Source: Pseudomonas sp. PDM15
GTDB lineage: Bacteria > Pseudomonadota > Gammaproteobacteria > Pseudomonadales > Pseudomonadaceae
Assembly (NCBI RefSeq): GCF_014851565.1
Contig: NZ_JACVAA010000008.1
Location: 181,154 to 245,153, forward strand
Direction of reading: 5' to 3'
DNA length: 64,000 bases
Shown piece after piece: positions 8,379-17,671 of the stretch (positions within the stretch are counted from its first letter, which is position 1; every line of letters starts with the position of its first letter). The notes beneath the pieces were generated by a model that did not search any database, was not told the origin of the DNA, and worked only from the letters and a program-made list of their open reading frames with translations. The position numbers were made by a program, and so were the translations under genes.

Positions 8379-10070
8379 TCAGAAGGCAACGCCGAAGCTC
8401 AGGGCGACGAAGTCACGATCGATGTTGGTGTTGTAGTCACCGCCGAAGAAGTCGGTGTAGGAGAGGTTGGCGCTGTAGGTGCTGAGGACGCTGGCATCGA
8501 TGCCCAGGCTGATGGCCTTGGAGCCTTCGTTGAAGCCGGGCTCGGTGCCATAGCCGCCGACATCGTGGGACCAGGCGAGGCTGGGGCGCAGGTCCACACC
8601 GGGAATCAGGTTGCTGTACTCCCAGATGGCGCGCACGCGGTAGCCCCAGGAGGTGCTGGTGGCGAATCCGTCGTCCGTGCAGTTGTTCGGTGTCGAGGCG
8701 TTGGTCAGCCCCCTGCACTGGCTGTTGTCTGGATATAGCTCTCCTTGGCCGAACGCAGTGGCGCGGCCATATCTCAGGTCGCCTTGGCCCTCCGGGCCGC
8801 CGATATGCACCACACCGACCTCGCCGACCAGCGTCAGGCGATCGGCCCCCATCACCTGATCGAAGAAGTGGGTAGCGGTCATCTGCGCCTGAGTCACTTC
8901 CTTGCGCCGATAGCCGGTAATGTCCATGCCACTGCCGAACTGCACCGCGCCGGAAGAAAGCACCGGTGAGAGCGCAGGGACACCAGCCGTGGCGAGTACG
9001 AGATCTACGGGGCTGATCTGAACCGGCATGTTCGGCCGGTAGCTGATCTCGCCGGCGAGCGTTGTGCCGGTCGGCAGCATGGTGCTGGCGCTCAGTCCGT
9101 AGAGCCGGATGTCTTCGGGGTATTCGACAAAGTACTTGGTGCTGCCCAGGTCACCGACCGTGGTCGCACCGACGGTACTGAAGTAAGCCATGCGGCTGTG
9201 ATAGTTGATGAAGTAGGCGGCGAATTCGCTGTCCAGTTCGGGCGCGAACCAGCGCAGGGCGGCACCCCACTGGCCTTCATCGCGTGCATCGCGATCACCT
9301 ATCCGAGGGATCTCGGCGCCCGATGGGGCGTAGAGCCCCGAACACCCGTCAGCCAGAGCGTCGGTTGGCGAGAAGAAGGTGCCGCAGTTGTCGATGACGG
9401 TCTGATCCCATTCCAGCTGGTAGAAGCCCTCGACGGAAACCTCCTCGGTCAGGTTCTGCGAGAGGTACAGCATGTTGACGGGGATCAGTCCTTCCTTGAT
9501 CTCGGCGCCGGGCCTGCGGAAGGCCGATGCATCGACCGGGTTGATGGTGTTGATGCCGCCCTGGATGAAGGTGCTTTCGCCCCAGCTCACCACCTGTTTG
9601 CCCACACGCGTCGTGCCGGGCAGATCGCCGATCAGGTAGTTGTGGTAGACGAAGGCATCCAGTAGCTGCGCCCCCGAGGAGCGTGCCGCTTCCTTGCGGT
9701 TGTGCTCGTCGATGTCGCTGAAGAGCCGGCTTTCGTCCTTGAGCTCGAAGTCGTACCAGTACTTGCCCCTGAGGAACACGCCGGTCTCGCCGTATTTCAG
9801 CTCCAGGTCGTGGATGCCCTTGAACACCTTGGAGAAGGTTTCGCCCTTCTTGAAGTTGCGCCGGCCGTCATCCGAGGCCGGGTCGTGCAGGAGATCCGGG
9901 TCGGGGTTGCGCAATGCCCAGCTGGCGCCGATGGCGAGGTTGGAGTCGAGCTGACCTTCGACCTCGCCAATCTGGAAGGTCACGGCCGACGCGGCGGTGC
10001 TGGTGAGCGTGGCAACGGTGATGGCGGTGGCGAGCTGAGCCAGCCGCCATGGCGGTTGTATGCGAGTCAT
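8379..10070 (-). CDS. DUF1302 outer-membrane beta-barrel-like protein
   Basis: Envelope protein of the DUF1302 family, 563 aa. The signal peptide (LATAITVATLTSTAASA) is followed by the family start VTFQIGEVEGQLDSNLAIGASW. Features such as TRVGKQVVSWGESTFIQGGINTINPVD and a terminal phenylalanine (FVALSFGVAF) fit an outer-membrane beta-barrel, as in porins. It immediately precedes the DUF1329 gene and probably forms one transport unit with it for a hydrophobic substrate. A GTG at 10079 is too close to GAGGTAG; the ATG at 10070 was preferred. Confidence 0.88.
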   Translation of the reverse strand: MTRIQPPWRLAQLATAITVATLTSTAASAVTFQIGEVEGQLDSNLAIGASWALRNPDPDLLHDPASDDGRRNFKKGETFSKVFKGIHDLELKYGETGVFLRGKYWYDFELKDESRLFSDIDEHNRKEAARSSGAQLLDAFVYHNYLIGDLPGTTRVGKQVVSWGESTFIQGGINTINPVDASAFRRPGAEIKEGLIPVNMLYLSQNLTEEVSVEGFYQLEWDQTVIDNCGTFFSPTDALADGCSGLYAPSGAEIPRIGDRDARDEGQWGAALRWFAPELDSEFAAYFINYHSRMAYFSTVGATTVGDLGSTKYFVEYPEDIRLYGLSASTMLPTGTTLAGEISYRPNMPVQISPVDLVLATAGVPALSPVLSSGAVQFGSGMDITGYRRKEVTQAQMTATHFFDQVMGADRLTLVGEVGVVHIGGPEGQGDLRYGRATAFGQGELYPDNSQCRGLTNASTPNNCTDDGFATSTSWGYRVRAIWEYSNLIPGVDLRPSLAWSHDVGGYGTEPGFNEGSKAISLGIDASVLSTYSANLSYTDFFGGDYNTNIDRDFVALSFGVAF

Positions 10071-10141
10071 GGAGTTCACTACCTCTTGTTATTGTTGTGG
10101 CGAAGTCGTTCTGGCCGTTTTTCGGGCACAGCCGGGCCCAT

Positions 10142-10164
10142 TGGCCGTGGCAGAGCGACGGCCA
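10142..10164 (-). other. Hairpin between ligase and DUF1302 genes
   Basis: A perfect 7-bp stem TGGCCGT / ACGGCCA with a 9-nt loop lies 20 nt after the ligase stop codon. No U-tract is present; it could moderate read-through into the envelope genes. Confidence 0.4.
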
Positions 10165-10183
10165 TCGGTGTCTACGAGCTAGA

Positions 10184-12136
10184 TCAGCTGGTCAGCTGGG
10201 CAGAGGGTGGTGGGGCAATGGATGACCTCCCGGACTTGCTGTGCCATTCGATGGGGAAGCTGTAACGGCCCAGCGCCTGGGCCAGTGCCGCTTGTTCGGG
10301 CGCGACGGATATCTGGGCGACCAGGCCGCGTTTGGCGTCCTGAACCACCTCGACGCCGAGCTCGGAAATGCCGAGTGCCTCGGCCTCGTGGCGAATGACC
10401 AGGGCGATCTCGCGTTGCTGCAGGGCGGGTTTGAAAATCTTCCCGACCGGTGTGACTGGCAGGGTGTCGAGAATTTCGATGCGTTTGGGAACCGCCGCGC
10501 GCTCAGGGATCTTGGCGCTGGCGAAAGCCATCAGCTCGGCGCTGCTGGTGCTCTGCCCGGCAGCGAGCTGAACGTAGGCAACGGGTACTTCCCCCGCATG
10601 GGCATCGGGGCTGCCGACGGCGGCCACCAGCGCGACGGCAGCGTGCGCCTGCAGGGCCTCCTCGATCTGTTTGGGATCGATGTTGTGGCCACCACGGATG
10701 ATCAGCTCCTTCTTGCGGCCCGTCAGCCAGAAATAGCCTTCGGCATCCTGGCGGCCCAGATCACCGGTATTGAGCCAGCGCCGGTGCTCGATCTCGATCC
10801 AGACCCCCTTGTTGTGGTTGCTGTCCAAATAACCGGCGAACACGTTCGGGCCATGGATGGCAATGACGCCGACCTCATCCACGGCGGCATCGCGCAGGTA
10901 GCTCCCCGCGTCGTCGAGTATCACCGCGCGCATGTCCTGGTAGGCCAGGCGCAGGCCGATGGAGCCGACGCGTCGTTCGCCTTCCGGCGGGTTGCTGGAG
11001 GAGACGCAGGCACCTTCAGTCAGCCCATAGCCTTCGAGAATGCGCACCCCGACGCGACGTTCGAACTCGCGGAACAGTTCGACGGGCATGGGTGCCGCGC
11101 CACACAGCGCGTACTGCAGGCTGGAGAGATCGAAGCCGTTTACCGGATGCTGCAGCAGCGCAGAGTAGACGGTCGGCACACCGGAGAAGGAGGTGATCCG
11201 GAAGTGCTGAACCATGCCCCAGAAATTGGCGATGACCCCTTCGCCACGGTAACCCTGGGGCGTGCCGATGATCACCCGGTCACCATGGGTCCAGGGCATG
11301 AGTCCGGTCACCAGCTGACCGTTGACATGGAACAGGGGCAGGCCACAGAAGATCACCTGGCCGGAAGCTCTCGGCTGGGTGGCGGCATCCATGGACCAGG
11401 CATTGAATACCTCCGAGCCGTGGGTGCGGATGGCGATCTTCGGCAGGCCGGTGGTACCTCCCGTGCAGAAGTACGATGAATGCTCATCGGAGCGAATCTG
11501 CCTGCCGCTTTTGAGGCGGTCCTGGGGCTGCCGGCGCATCAGGGCGCGCAGGTTGTGAATGCGCCGTCCCGGGTGGCGTGATTTCTCCCGTGCAGCCATC
11601 CAGCGCAAGGCGAGTCCGGGCAGCACGCCCACATAGGGCGTCATGCCCACCCATACGATGTCCTGCACGCAGGGCAGGCGTTCCAGCTCGCTGGAGAGCT
11701 TGTCCCACAGGTCCGCTCCCGGAGTGGGGGCCAGCGTCACCACTACCTTGGCGCCGGCCGCGCGAAGCAGGTCGCCGATCTGCGAGGCTTCCAGCATGGG
11801 GTTGACCGCCATGACGATGCCGGCAGCTTCACCTCCCCAGATGGTGAAGTGGGTTTCCGGCAGGTTTGGCAGCAGGAAGGCGATCACATCCTTGGGGCCG
11901 ATGCCCAGGTCATGGAACGCGTTGGCCGCCCGGGTGATATCCGCGAACAGCTCTGCATAGCTCCACTCATGGGTGTTCGGATAGTCCTTGCTGTGCAGGA
12001 AGAAACTCAGCGCTGGCGCGTTGGCATACTCCGCGGCGCAGCGCCGCAAGGCTTCGTAGGTGCTCGAGGCCAGGCCCCGTTGCGCCAGGGGCGGGGTTTC
12101 GAGGACGTGAATATCGTGCAGGGAACGAACGGCCAT
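10184..12136 (-). CDS. Acyl-CoA synthetase / AMP-dependent ligase
   Basis: Class I adenylate-forming enzyme of 650 aa that activates a carboxylic acid to its CoA thioester. Visible motifs: the P-loop FCTGGTTGLPKIA, the A5 motif GYGLTEGA, the hinge LNTGDLGRQDAEGYFWLTGR followed by KKELIIRGGHNIDPKQIEEAL, and the catalytic lysine in PVTPVGKIFKP. The C-terminus is extended by about 70 residues beyond the usual end. The ATG at 12136 overlaps the stop codon of the upstream FAH gene by one base (TGATG), which indicates translational coupling. It likely activates the pathway substrate or a ring-cleavage product. Confidence 0.9.
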   Translation of the reverse strand: MAVRSLHDIHVLETPPLAQRGLASSTYEALRRCAAEYANAPALSFFLHSKDYPNTHEWSYAELFADITRAANAFHDLGIGPKDVIAFLLPNLPETHFTIWGGEAAGIVMAVNPMLEASQIGDLLRAAGAKVVVTLAPTPGADLWDKLSSELERLPCVQDIVWVGMTPYVGVLPGLALRWMAAREKSRHPGRRIHNLRALMRRQPQDRLKSGRQIRSDEHSSYFCTGGTTGLPKIAIRTHGSEVFNAWSMDAATQPRASGQVIFCGLPLFHVNGQLVTGLMPWTHGDRVIIGTPQGYRGEGVIANFWGMVQHFRITSFSGVPTVYSALLQHPVNGFDLSSLQYALCGAAPMPVELFREFERRVGVRILEGYGLTEGACVSSSNPPEGERRVGSIGLRLAYQDMRAVILDDAGSYLRDAAVDEVGVIAIHGPNVFAGYLDSNHNKGVWIEIEHRRWLNTGDLGRQDAEGYFWLTGRKKELIIRGGHNIDPKQIEEALQAHAAVALVAAVGSPDAHAGEVPVAYVQLAAGQSTSSAELMAFASAKIPERAAVPKRIEILDTLPVTPVGKIFKPALQQREIALVIRHEAEALGISELGVEVVQDAKRGLVAQISVAPEQAALAQALGRYSFPIEWHSKSGRSSIAPPPSAQLTS

Positions 12137-13236
12137 CAGGCTTGCTCCACCACGACATTGCGCTGTACGCCGAGGTCGATGGCGCCATCGGCGCTGCGGA
12201 TGGACGCTTCCACCACGTCGCCTACCTTCAGGTAGTGGCTGCTGCGGCCCTCCTGGGCTTTCATGAACACCTTCCATTTCACCGACTCTGGCAGCAGGGC
12301 GCCGATGCGCTGCTTGGCAGGCGACGGGATGGTCAGGGCGCAGCCCGCCGGCGTGCCGGTGGCGATGAGGTCGCCGGCGGCAAAGTCATGCACGCCGGAG
12401 AGCTCGGTGAGGGTTTCCGCGGGCCCATACACCAGGTTGGCGGTATTGTCGTTCTGGCGCGTCTGCTGGTTGACGGTCAAGTGCAGCTGCAGGCGCTTGA
12501 GATAGCCCATGTCCTTGGCTTCCAGCAGGCACAGATGGGGCCCGACCGGGCCGAAGGTGCGGAAGCTCTTGCCCTTGTAGAACTGCATCTGCGGAATCTG
12601 GATATCCCGCGCCGAGTAGTCGTTGACGATCACCAATCCGGCCACGAACTCGTGCAGGTTGGCGTCCGTGACCTGCACCTGGTCCGTGATTTCGCGCTTG
12701 AGCACCAGGCCGAGCTCGATCTCGTAATCCAGGAAGCGCACCACGCGCGGTTTGATCAGCGGGCTGTTCGCCGGGACGATGCAGCTGGAGGCCTTGGTGA
12801 AGATCATGTTGAAGTTCTTCGCGTCGGGGTCCATCCCCGACTCGATCATGTGCTGCCGGTAGTTGGCGCCCTGACACACGAACTGCTGGTTCTGCGTCAC
12901 CGGCGACAGCAGGGTGACGGCATCCAGGCTCAGCTCATCACCGCGCAGCTCGGCCAGCTCGCTGATGCGGGTCTGCCGTATCAGCTCGCCGGTAGTGGCG
13001 AACTCTCCGGGGATGATCGATATGCGGTCCTGGCGGATGACGCCCCACTGGACCTGGTTCTGGTGTTCAAAGCGGACTACATGAACGGGCATGACGATGG
13101 CTCCCGAAGAGGAGGGTGGTGGCACGGAGGCTGGGTGTTGTTGTTCTGTAAAACTGCTCGTCGAAGTCGGCAGCAAGGCTCCGCCTGCCAGGGTCAACCC
13201 GGCCTTGAGCGTTGCGCGGCGACTCCAGATCTTCAT
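12136..13236 (-). CDS. FAH-family hydrolase with Tat-like N-terminus
   Basis: Fumarylacetoacetate-hydrolase-fold enzyme. The catalytic domain begins near MPVHVVRFEHQNQVQWGVI and shows the metal ligands FLDYEIELGLVL and NDYSARDIQ, then KSFRTFGPVGPHLC and FAAGDLIATGTPAG. From the ATG at 13236 the protein is 366 aa and starts MKIWSRRATLKAGLTLAGGALLP, a convincing twin-arginine signal. From the ATG at 13092 it would be a 318-aa cytosolic enzyme, and that start has the better ribosome binding site (GGGAG, 8 nt away). Which start is used decides the compartment. The 13236 start lies 8 nt after the stop codon of the dioxygenase gene. Confidence 0.85.
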   Translation of the reverse strand: MKIWSRRATLKAGLTLAGGALLPTSTSSFTEQQHPASVPPPSSSGAIVMPVHVVRFEHQNQVQWGVIRQDRISIIPGEFATTGELIRQTRISELAELRGDELSLDAVTLLSPVTQNQQFVCQGANYRQHMIESGMDPDAKNFNMIFTKASSCIVPANSPLIKPRVVRFLDYEIELGLVLKREITDQVQVTDANLHEFVAGLVIVNDYSARDIQIPQMQFYKGKSFRTFGPVGPHLCLLEAKDMGYLKRLQLHLTVNQQTRQNDNTANLVYGPAETLTELSGVHDFAAGDLIATGTPAGCALTIPSPAKQRIGALLPESVKWKVFMKAQEGRSSHYLKVGDVVEASIRSADGAIDLGVQRNVVVEQA

Positions 13237-13244
13237 GGCGCGGG

Positions 13245-14336
13245 CTATCCGAAAAGCCGTGCCAGCATCACCAGCTTTCGCCAGGTCAGGTCGGGGCTGC
13301 GCCGCAGGTTGCGCAGCAGCAGCCGCAGATTGGTGAGGTTGAGTACCGGCTTGGTGAAACTCTTCGGCATGCGTTGGCCCCACTGGGCCATGGCTTCGGG
13401 GCTTACGCTGTGCAGTCCGGTGGGGCGCTCGCTGGTGAACAGATCGCCGTCGCAGTAGTGCTCGTGCTTGTCGCCCCAGGGGTCCTGCCAGTAGTCGAAG
13501 ATCTGGCTACCGAGAATGTGCCGGCCGATACCCCAGGCGTGCTTCCAGCCACGTTCCTGCAGGATGCGCTGGCCGACTCCGACGGCATCGGCATCCACCA
13601 CTTCGTAGGCGCTGTGGCTGTAGGTCGCCATGAATCCCTGGGCCATGGCCAGCGTGTGGTGGTCGGCCGGCTCGTTGCCCAGATCCAGGCGCATGAAGGC
13701 GACGGCGGGCGAGCCGTCGGGCAGTACCTGGACATCGCTGGGGATCAGGCCGAAGTGCCGGGTGTACCAGGCGCACGTGGCCTGGAAGTCGGCCACTTCC
13801 AGCACCACGTGACCCAGCCGGATCACTTCCGGTGGAGTGATGGGAGGGCGCTGAGTGCCGTTGATACGGGCATGGCTGTCGACCTGGTTGAGCGGCAGTG
13901 CGGGCCGATGTGGAATGACTTCGGCAGGAGCCTGACCGAACACCACCTCGACGACGAACCCGGAGGGGTCGGTCAGGCATACCTTTTCGCCGCCACCCGG
14001 GGCCTGATTGGGCTGGATGGCAGAGGCGCCCGGCAGGCGCGCGATGGTTTCCAGATCCGCCCGGCAGGCGAGGGCGAGACCGAGGCCAACGAAGCGTGTC
14101 TTCTCGGCACGACGGACCTGGTAGCAGTAGGCGGCGCTGCCAGTGCCGCGCATATAGAGATTGTCGGCATCGCGGCGGGCCACGCGCAGGCCGAAGTCGA
14201 CGAGAAAACGCTCGGCCAGATCCAGGTCCGGGCGCTCGAAGATCAGGTGGGCAAGTGCCGTGGCCTTCACCGTGGGCTGGGGATGCCTGGCGGGCTGAGG
14301 CGTCACCAGCGGGGGTTGCATGCTTGGTATTGTCAT
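13245..14336 (-). CDS. Two-domain VOC protein, probable extradiol dioxygenase
   Basis: Vicinal-oxygen-chelate protein of 363 aa with two tandem VOC domains, the layout of type I extradiol ring-cleavage dioxygenases (2,3-dihydroxybiphenyl dioxygenase type). In the C-terminal domain three candidate Fe(II) ligands are visible: His in LGHVVLEVADF, His in YSHSAYEVVDA and Glu in GDKHEHYCDGD. It ends with an unusual basic helical tail (from about 320). The ATG at 14336 has CGGAG 9 nt upstream. It heads the run dioxygenase - FAH - ligase - DUF1302 - DUF1329, which fits meta-cleavage of a catecholic intermediate. Confidence 0.85.
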   Translation of the reverse strand: MTIPSMQPPLVTPQPARHPQPTVKATALAHLIFERPDLDLAERFLVDFGLRVARRDADNLYMRGTGSAAYCYQVRRAEKTRFVGLGLALACRADLETIARLPGASAIQPNQAPGGGEKVCLTDPSGFVVEVVFGQAPAEVIPHRPALPLNQVDSHARINGTQRPPITPPEVIRLGHVVLEVADFQATCAWYTRHFGLIPSDVQVLPDGSPAVAFMRLDLGNEPADHHTLAMAQGFMATYSHSAYEVVDADAVGVGQRILQERGWKHAWGIGRHILGSQIFDYWQDPWGDKHEHYCDGDLFTSERPTGLHSVSPEAMAQWGQRMPKSFTKPVLNLTNLRLLLRNLRRSPDLTWRKLVMLARLFG

Positions 14337-14415
14337 TGTTGTTCTCCGCACTTTTTTCAGGCAAGGCTTCGCCTTCGACCTCGAATGACGGGGTCGCTAG
14401 AAACCGGATAAACAG

Positions 14416-15030
14416 TCAGTCCACAGCGGGTAGGGGCGGCAGATCGAGCCTGGCCAACCGCAACGCCTCCTCGGCGGGAACACCCAGAGCGCGAAGCAGC
14501 AGCTCAACGGCTTCGGTGCCCGCGTCGCGCCAGGTTCTTATTCCCTCGCGCACCATGAAAATCGCCCCAAGCGTGGCGCCGGCAATCAGCGAGATCACAC
14601 TGGCCAACGTCTCCTGACGAATCTGGTAGCGACCGGTCTTCATCCCCTGGAGCAGGTCGATGGTGGCCTGGCTGTAGAGCATCTCGCGCATCGAGGCGTC
14701 GCTCAGCGCAAAGCGGTTGAGGAACGCTCCCCAGTGGGGCTCGTCGTGGGCTCGCCGGATGAACAGGCGTACGCCCTTGGAGAGGCGCTCGGCCGGGTCC
14801 TCGACACCGGCAAAGCTGAGCGCGATGCGCTGATGCATCTCGCTACTCAGTTGGCTGGCCACCTGCTCGAAGAGTTGCTCCATCGTCTCCACGTTGTTGT
14901 AGATGGTGCCGCGCGCCACTCCCGCCTCCTCGGCAAGGTCACTGATATTCAGCTGCATGACCCCCCTCTCGGCAAAGAGGCGCAGGGCTGCCTGGTGAAT
15001 ACGGCGCTGAGCTTGATTGAGACGGGTCAA
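14416..15030 (-). CDS. TetR-family regulator (TTG start)
   Basis: Repressor of 204 aa. The helix-turn-helix is in the first 60 residues (RLFAERGVMQLNISDLAEEAGVARGTIYNNVE) and a helical ligand domain follows. I place the start at TTG 15030 because a full GGAGGT lies 7 nt before it. A longer frame opening at 15078 would begin inside a perfect palindrome (15061-15078), which is the likely operator. The gene is upstream of, and on the same strand as, the dioxygenase gene (79-nt gap), so it may control the whole leftward operon. Confidence 0.87.
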   Translation of the reverse strand: MTRLNQAQRRIHQAALRLFAERGVMQLNISDLAEEAGVARGTIYNNVETMEQLFEQVASQLSSEMHQRIALSFAGVEDPAERLSKGVRLFIRRAHDEPHWGAFLNRFALSDASMREMLYSQATIDLLQGMKTGRYQIRQETLASVISLIAGATLGAIFMVREGIRTWRDAGTEAVELLLRALGVPAEEALRLARLDLPPLPAVD

Positions 15031-15060
15031 CGGAATACCTCCAGATTCGACATGAGTTAA

Positions 15061-15078
15061 TTGAACAGTAATGTTCAA
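15061..15078. promoter_or_regulatory. Palindromic operator of the TetR gene
   Basis: Perfect inverted repeat TTGAAC - 6 nt - GTTCAA, centred about 40 bp before the TTG start at 15030. Size and symmetry suit a TetR dimer. Confidence 0.7.
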
Positions 15079-15335
15079 ATCTGGTCAATTGATTTTGTTT
15101 TTATCTGATGATGAGCATTTTGACGGCGCTCAAGCATGCGCAGGCGTATGCGGGGTGCGAGTGCAAGGCGGGCGGCGCGATTGCCAAGGTTTGCAGGCAG
15201 CAATGCCCCAAAGGCTGCAGGGCCTGTCCAGGTCTGGACGAGCAAAATGACAGTCGCTGCAAACAGCTTGCTCTACTGAGCCTGCGGTGAGGGCGCGCCA
15301 ACTGGCGCAAAGAGGAGTGTGCTCGGTCGCTTTGC

Positions 15336-15968
15336 TCAGCCTGGCAGCGGCTGGTGGGCAAGCTTGCGCGCGCGGGCAGGGGTGGCGCCGAGAGCCTTTA
15401 GCACCATCTCCGCGACCTGGCTGTCGTGTTCCTGGATGCCGCGCCCCTCTATGACGGCGCGCATCCCGCCAACCACGCAGGACACCACCAGATCCCGAGC
15501 AATATTTTCGTCGAGGTAGGAAAAGACGCCTTCCTCCGCACCAGCACGCAGATCGACCAGCACGTAGTTGGCAATCTTCGAGCGAATCGCCTGATCGAAA
15601 TGCACCACGCGAATGACCGCGCTGGCCCAGGTCGGATCTGCCGCCGCGCGGCGAATGAACATGCGCACGCCAATCGCCAGGCGAAGGGCGCCACTGTTCA
15701 CGCCGATGCTGAGGGCCGAAATAGTCTCGGAGAATTTGTCGGCCAGCGCGATGCCGACCGCCTCGATGACTTCGTCGCGGGTGCGGAAATAGTTGTAGAT
15801 GGTGCCGCTGGCCACCTCCGCCTCGCTGGCTACCTCCAGCAAGGCGACCTCGCCGACTTCCTTGCGCGCCAGCAGGCGCAGCGCGGCCTCGATCAGGCTC
15901 TGACGCGTGCGCTCGCGCTTTTTATGGCCGCGGGTCAGAGGGGCGTCGGGTTGGGCTGTGTTGCTCAT
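15336..15968 (-). CDS. TetR-family transcriptional regulator
   Basis: Regulator of 210 aa. After a short basic leader (RGHKKRERTRQSLIEAALRLLARK) comes the helix-turn-helix with the recognition stretch VASGTIYNYFRTRDEV. The ATG at 15968 was chosen over 16037 because the longer form would overlap the hydroxylase stop codon and starts with non-protein-like sequence. It lies 65 nt downstream of the hydroxylase gene on the same strand and may be co-transcribed; the paired palindromes at 17672-17707 are its most likely targets. Confidence 0.87.
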   Translation of the reverse strand: MSNTAQPDAPLTRGHKKRERTRQSLIEAALRLLARKEVGEVALLEVASEAEVASGTIYNYFRTRDEVIEAVGIALADKFSETISALSIGVNSGALRLAIGVRMFIRRAAADPTWASAVIRVVHFDQAIRSKIANYVLVDLRAGAEEGVFSYLDENIARDLVVSCVVGGMRAVIEGRGIQEHDSQVAEMVLKALGATPARARKLAHQPLPG

Positions 15969-16033
15969 TGGGCCACTCGCTGGAGGAAGTAGGCCCGATG
16001 ATAGTGGAAGCGTCCGCATTGGGGCAGGCCGAC

Positions 16034-17629
16034 TCAATAGCCGAGCAGCGCCAGGCTTTCCCGGATCAGCTTGCCGGCCTGGGCGTGCGAACCTTCATGC
16101 ATGACGATGCGATCGGGGCGCACCACGGCGAGTGAGCCTGCCGGTGCCTTGCCGAGCAGGGCGTGGTTGAGATCCTCGATAAAGGGGGTAGTGGCAGCGG
16201 CACGGCTCTTCTGCCCCTGCAGCCCGACCTGCAGGTAGCGGCCGCCGCAACCCTCCCAGCAGCGGCGAATTTCCTCGTCCAGTTGGGCGCAAGGGTCGAC
16301 GCCGAAGCCGACCAGGGTCAGGTTGTCACCGAGGCTGTCGTCGCTGAGGCTGATGCTGCCATCCTGCGTACGTACCAGCCCTTGCGGGAACAGCCCACCA
16401 CGACGCAGCCGGCGACCACGGACTACTGGCATGAACAGGCCATGCTTGAAGTTGTTCTTTGGCTTGATCTCCAGTTCCTCGAACAGGGATCTCAGGTAAG
16501 GGACCAACCGCAGCGACCGCATCAGCCCGTGCCCCAGAAAAGCCAAGGGAGCGTTCTTGGGCATCACCATGCTGCCCATCAGTTTCGCCAGTGCGATCAT
16601 TTCGCGGGCGTGAGGGCGGCGCTCCTGGTCGTAGCTGTCGAGAATCTTCGAGCTGGCGCGGCCATTCACGACCCAGGCGAGTTTCCAGGCCAGGTTGGCG
16701 GCATCGCGCAGGCCGGCCACCAGCCCCTGGCCGACGAAGGGCGGGGTAATGTGCGCCGCGTCGCCGATGAGGAACACCCGGCCGCTCTGGAAGCGCTCGC
16801 AGCAACGCGCGTGGAATCGATAGACCGCCTTGCGCTCGATCTTCAGCTGGTCCGCGGCTATCCAGGGCTGCAGCAGCGTGGCGATGTGTTCATCGTTCTC
16901 CATCTGCTCCCGGGTTTCGCCGGCCCGAAGCATGAATTCCCAACGCTCTCGTCCGCCCGGTGCCGGCATGTGCGGGGTAGGGCGGCGGTGATCGCAGATG
17001 AACTCCACGTGGTCGATGGCCTGTTGTTCGCGCTCGGCGGCATCGACGATCAGCCAGTCCTCGCTATAGCTGGTGCCCTGGAAGTCCTGGCCGATCAGGC
17101 TGCGCACTTTCGAGCTGGCGCCATCGGCGCCTACCAGGTAGTGCGAACGGACCTGCTGCTGGCTGCCATCTTCACCACGCAGGATGGCCAGTACGCCGGT
17201 GTCATCCTGGATCAGGTCCACCAGCTCGAAGCCACCCAGGTGCTGAACAGTGGAGAAGCGACGGGACTGGGCGCGCATCGAGTGTTCCAGGTCCGGTTGA
17301 TAGAAGGTCACCAACTTCGGGTGGCCGTCCAGACTGCCGCTGGTATTGGCGCGACCGAACTGGCCAACCATCGGGCAGTGCATGCGGACCTCGGGTATGA
17401 CGATCTTGTCGAACGCGTCCTCGGCCAGCCCCGCCAGCTGGAGGATGCGCAGCGCCTCGTTGTCGAGGGCGATCGCGCGGGGCATCAGCAACACCTCATG
17501 AACTTTGTCCACCGCCAGGGCATGGACGCCGTAGCGGCCGAGCAGGGCGGCCAGCGTGGCGCCAACCGGGCCGTAACCGATGATCAGTATGTCCACTGTC
17601 GCAGGCAGCGTGGTGTTGTCGTTGTGCAT
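16034..17629 (-). CDS. FAD-dependent aromatic hydroxylase, MhpA-like
   Basis: Class A flavoprotein monooxygenase of 531 aa, closest in style to 3-(3-hydroxyphenyl)propionate hydroxylase (MhpA). It shows the dinucleotide-binding motif DILIIGYGPVGATLAALLGR, the DG motif LVGADGASSKVRSLIG and the second FAD motif VFLIGDAAHITPPFVGQG. The C-terminal thioredoxin-like part is present. The expected reaction is NADH-dependent ortho-hydroxylation of a phenol, which would make the catechol used by an extradiol dioxygenase. It is transcribed divergently from the PhyH gene across an operator-rich gap. The true substrate is unknown. Confidence 0.9.
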   Translation of the reverse strand: MHNDNTTLPATVDILIIGYGPVGATLAALLGRYGVHALAVDKVHEVLLMPRAIALDNEALRILQLAGLAEDAFDKIVIPEVRMHCPMVGQFGRANTSGSLDGHPKLVTFYQPDLEHSMRAQSRRFSTVQHLGGFELVDLIQDDTGVLAILRGEDGSQQQVRSHYLVGADGASSKVRSLIGQDFQGTSYSEDWLIVDAAEREQQAIDHVEFICDHRRPTPHMPAPGGRERWEFMLRAGETREQMENDEHIATLLQPWIAADQLKIERKAVYRFHARCCERFQSGRVFLIGDAAHITPPFVGQGLVAGLRDAANLAWKLAWVVNGRASSKILDSYDQERRPHAREMIALAKLMGSMVMPKNAPLAFLGHGLMRSLRLVPYLRSLFEELEIKPKNNFKHGLFMPVVRGRRLRRGGLFPQGLVRTQDGSISLSDDSLGDNLTLVGFGVDPCAQLDEEIRRCWEGCGGRYLQVGLQGQKSRAAATTPFIEDLNHALLGKAPAGSLAVVRPDRIVMHEGSHAQAGKLIRESLALLGY

Positions 17630-17671
17630 GTCGGTCTCTTGTCGTTATTGAGGGTGCGGTTCGTTTGTGGC

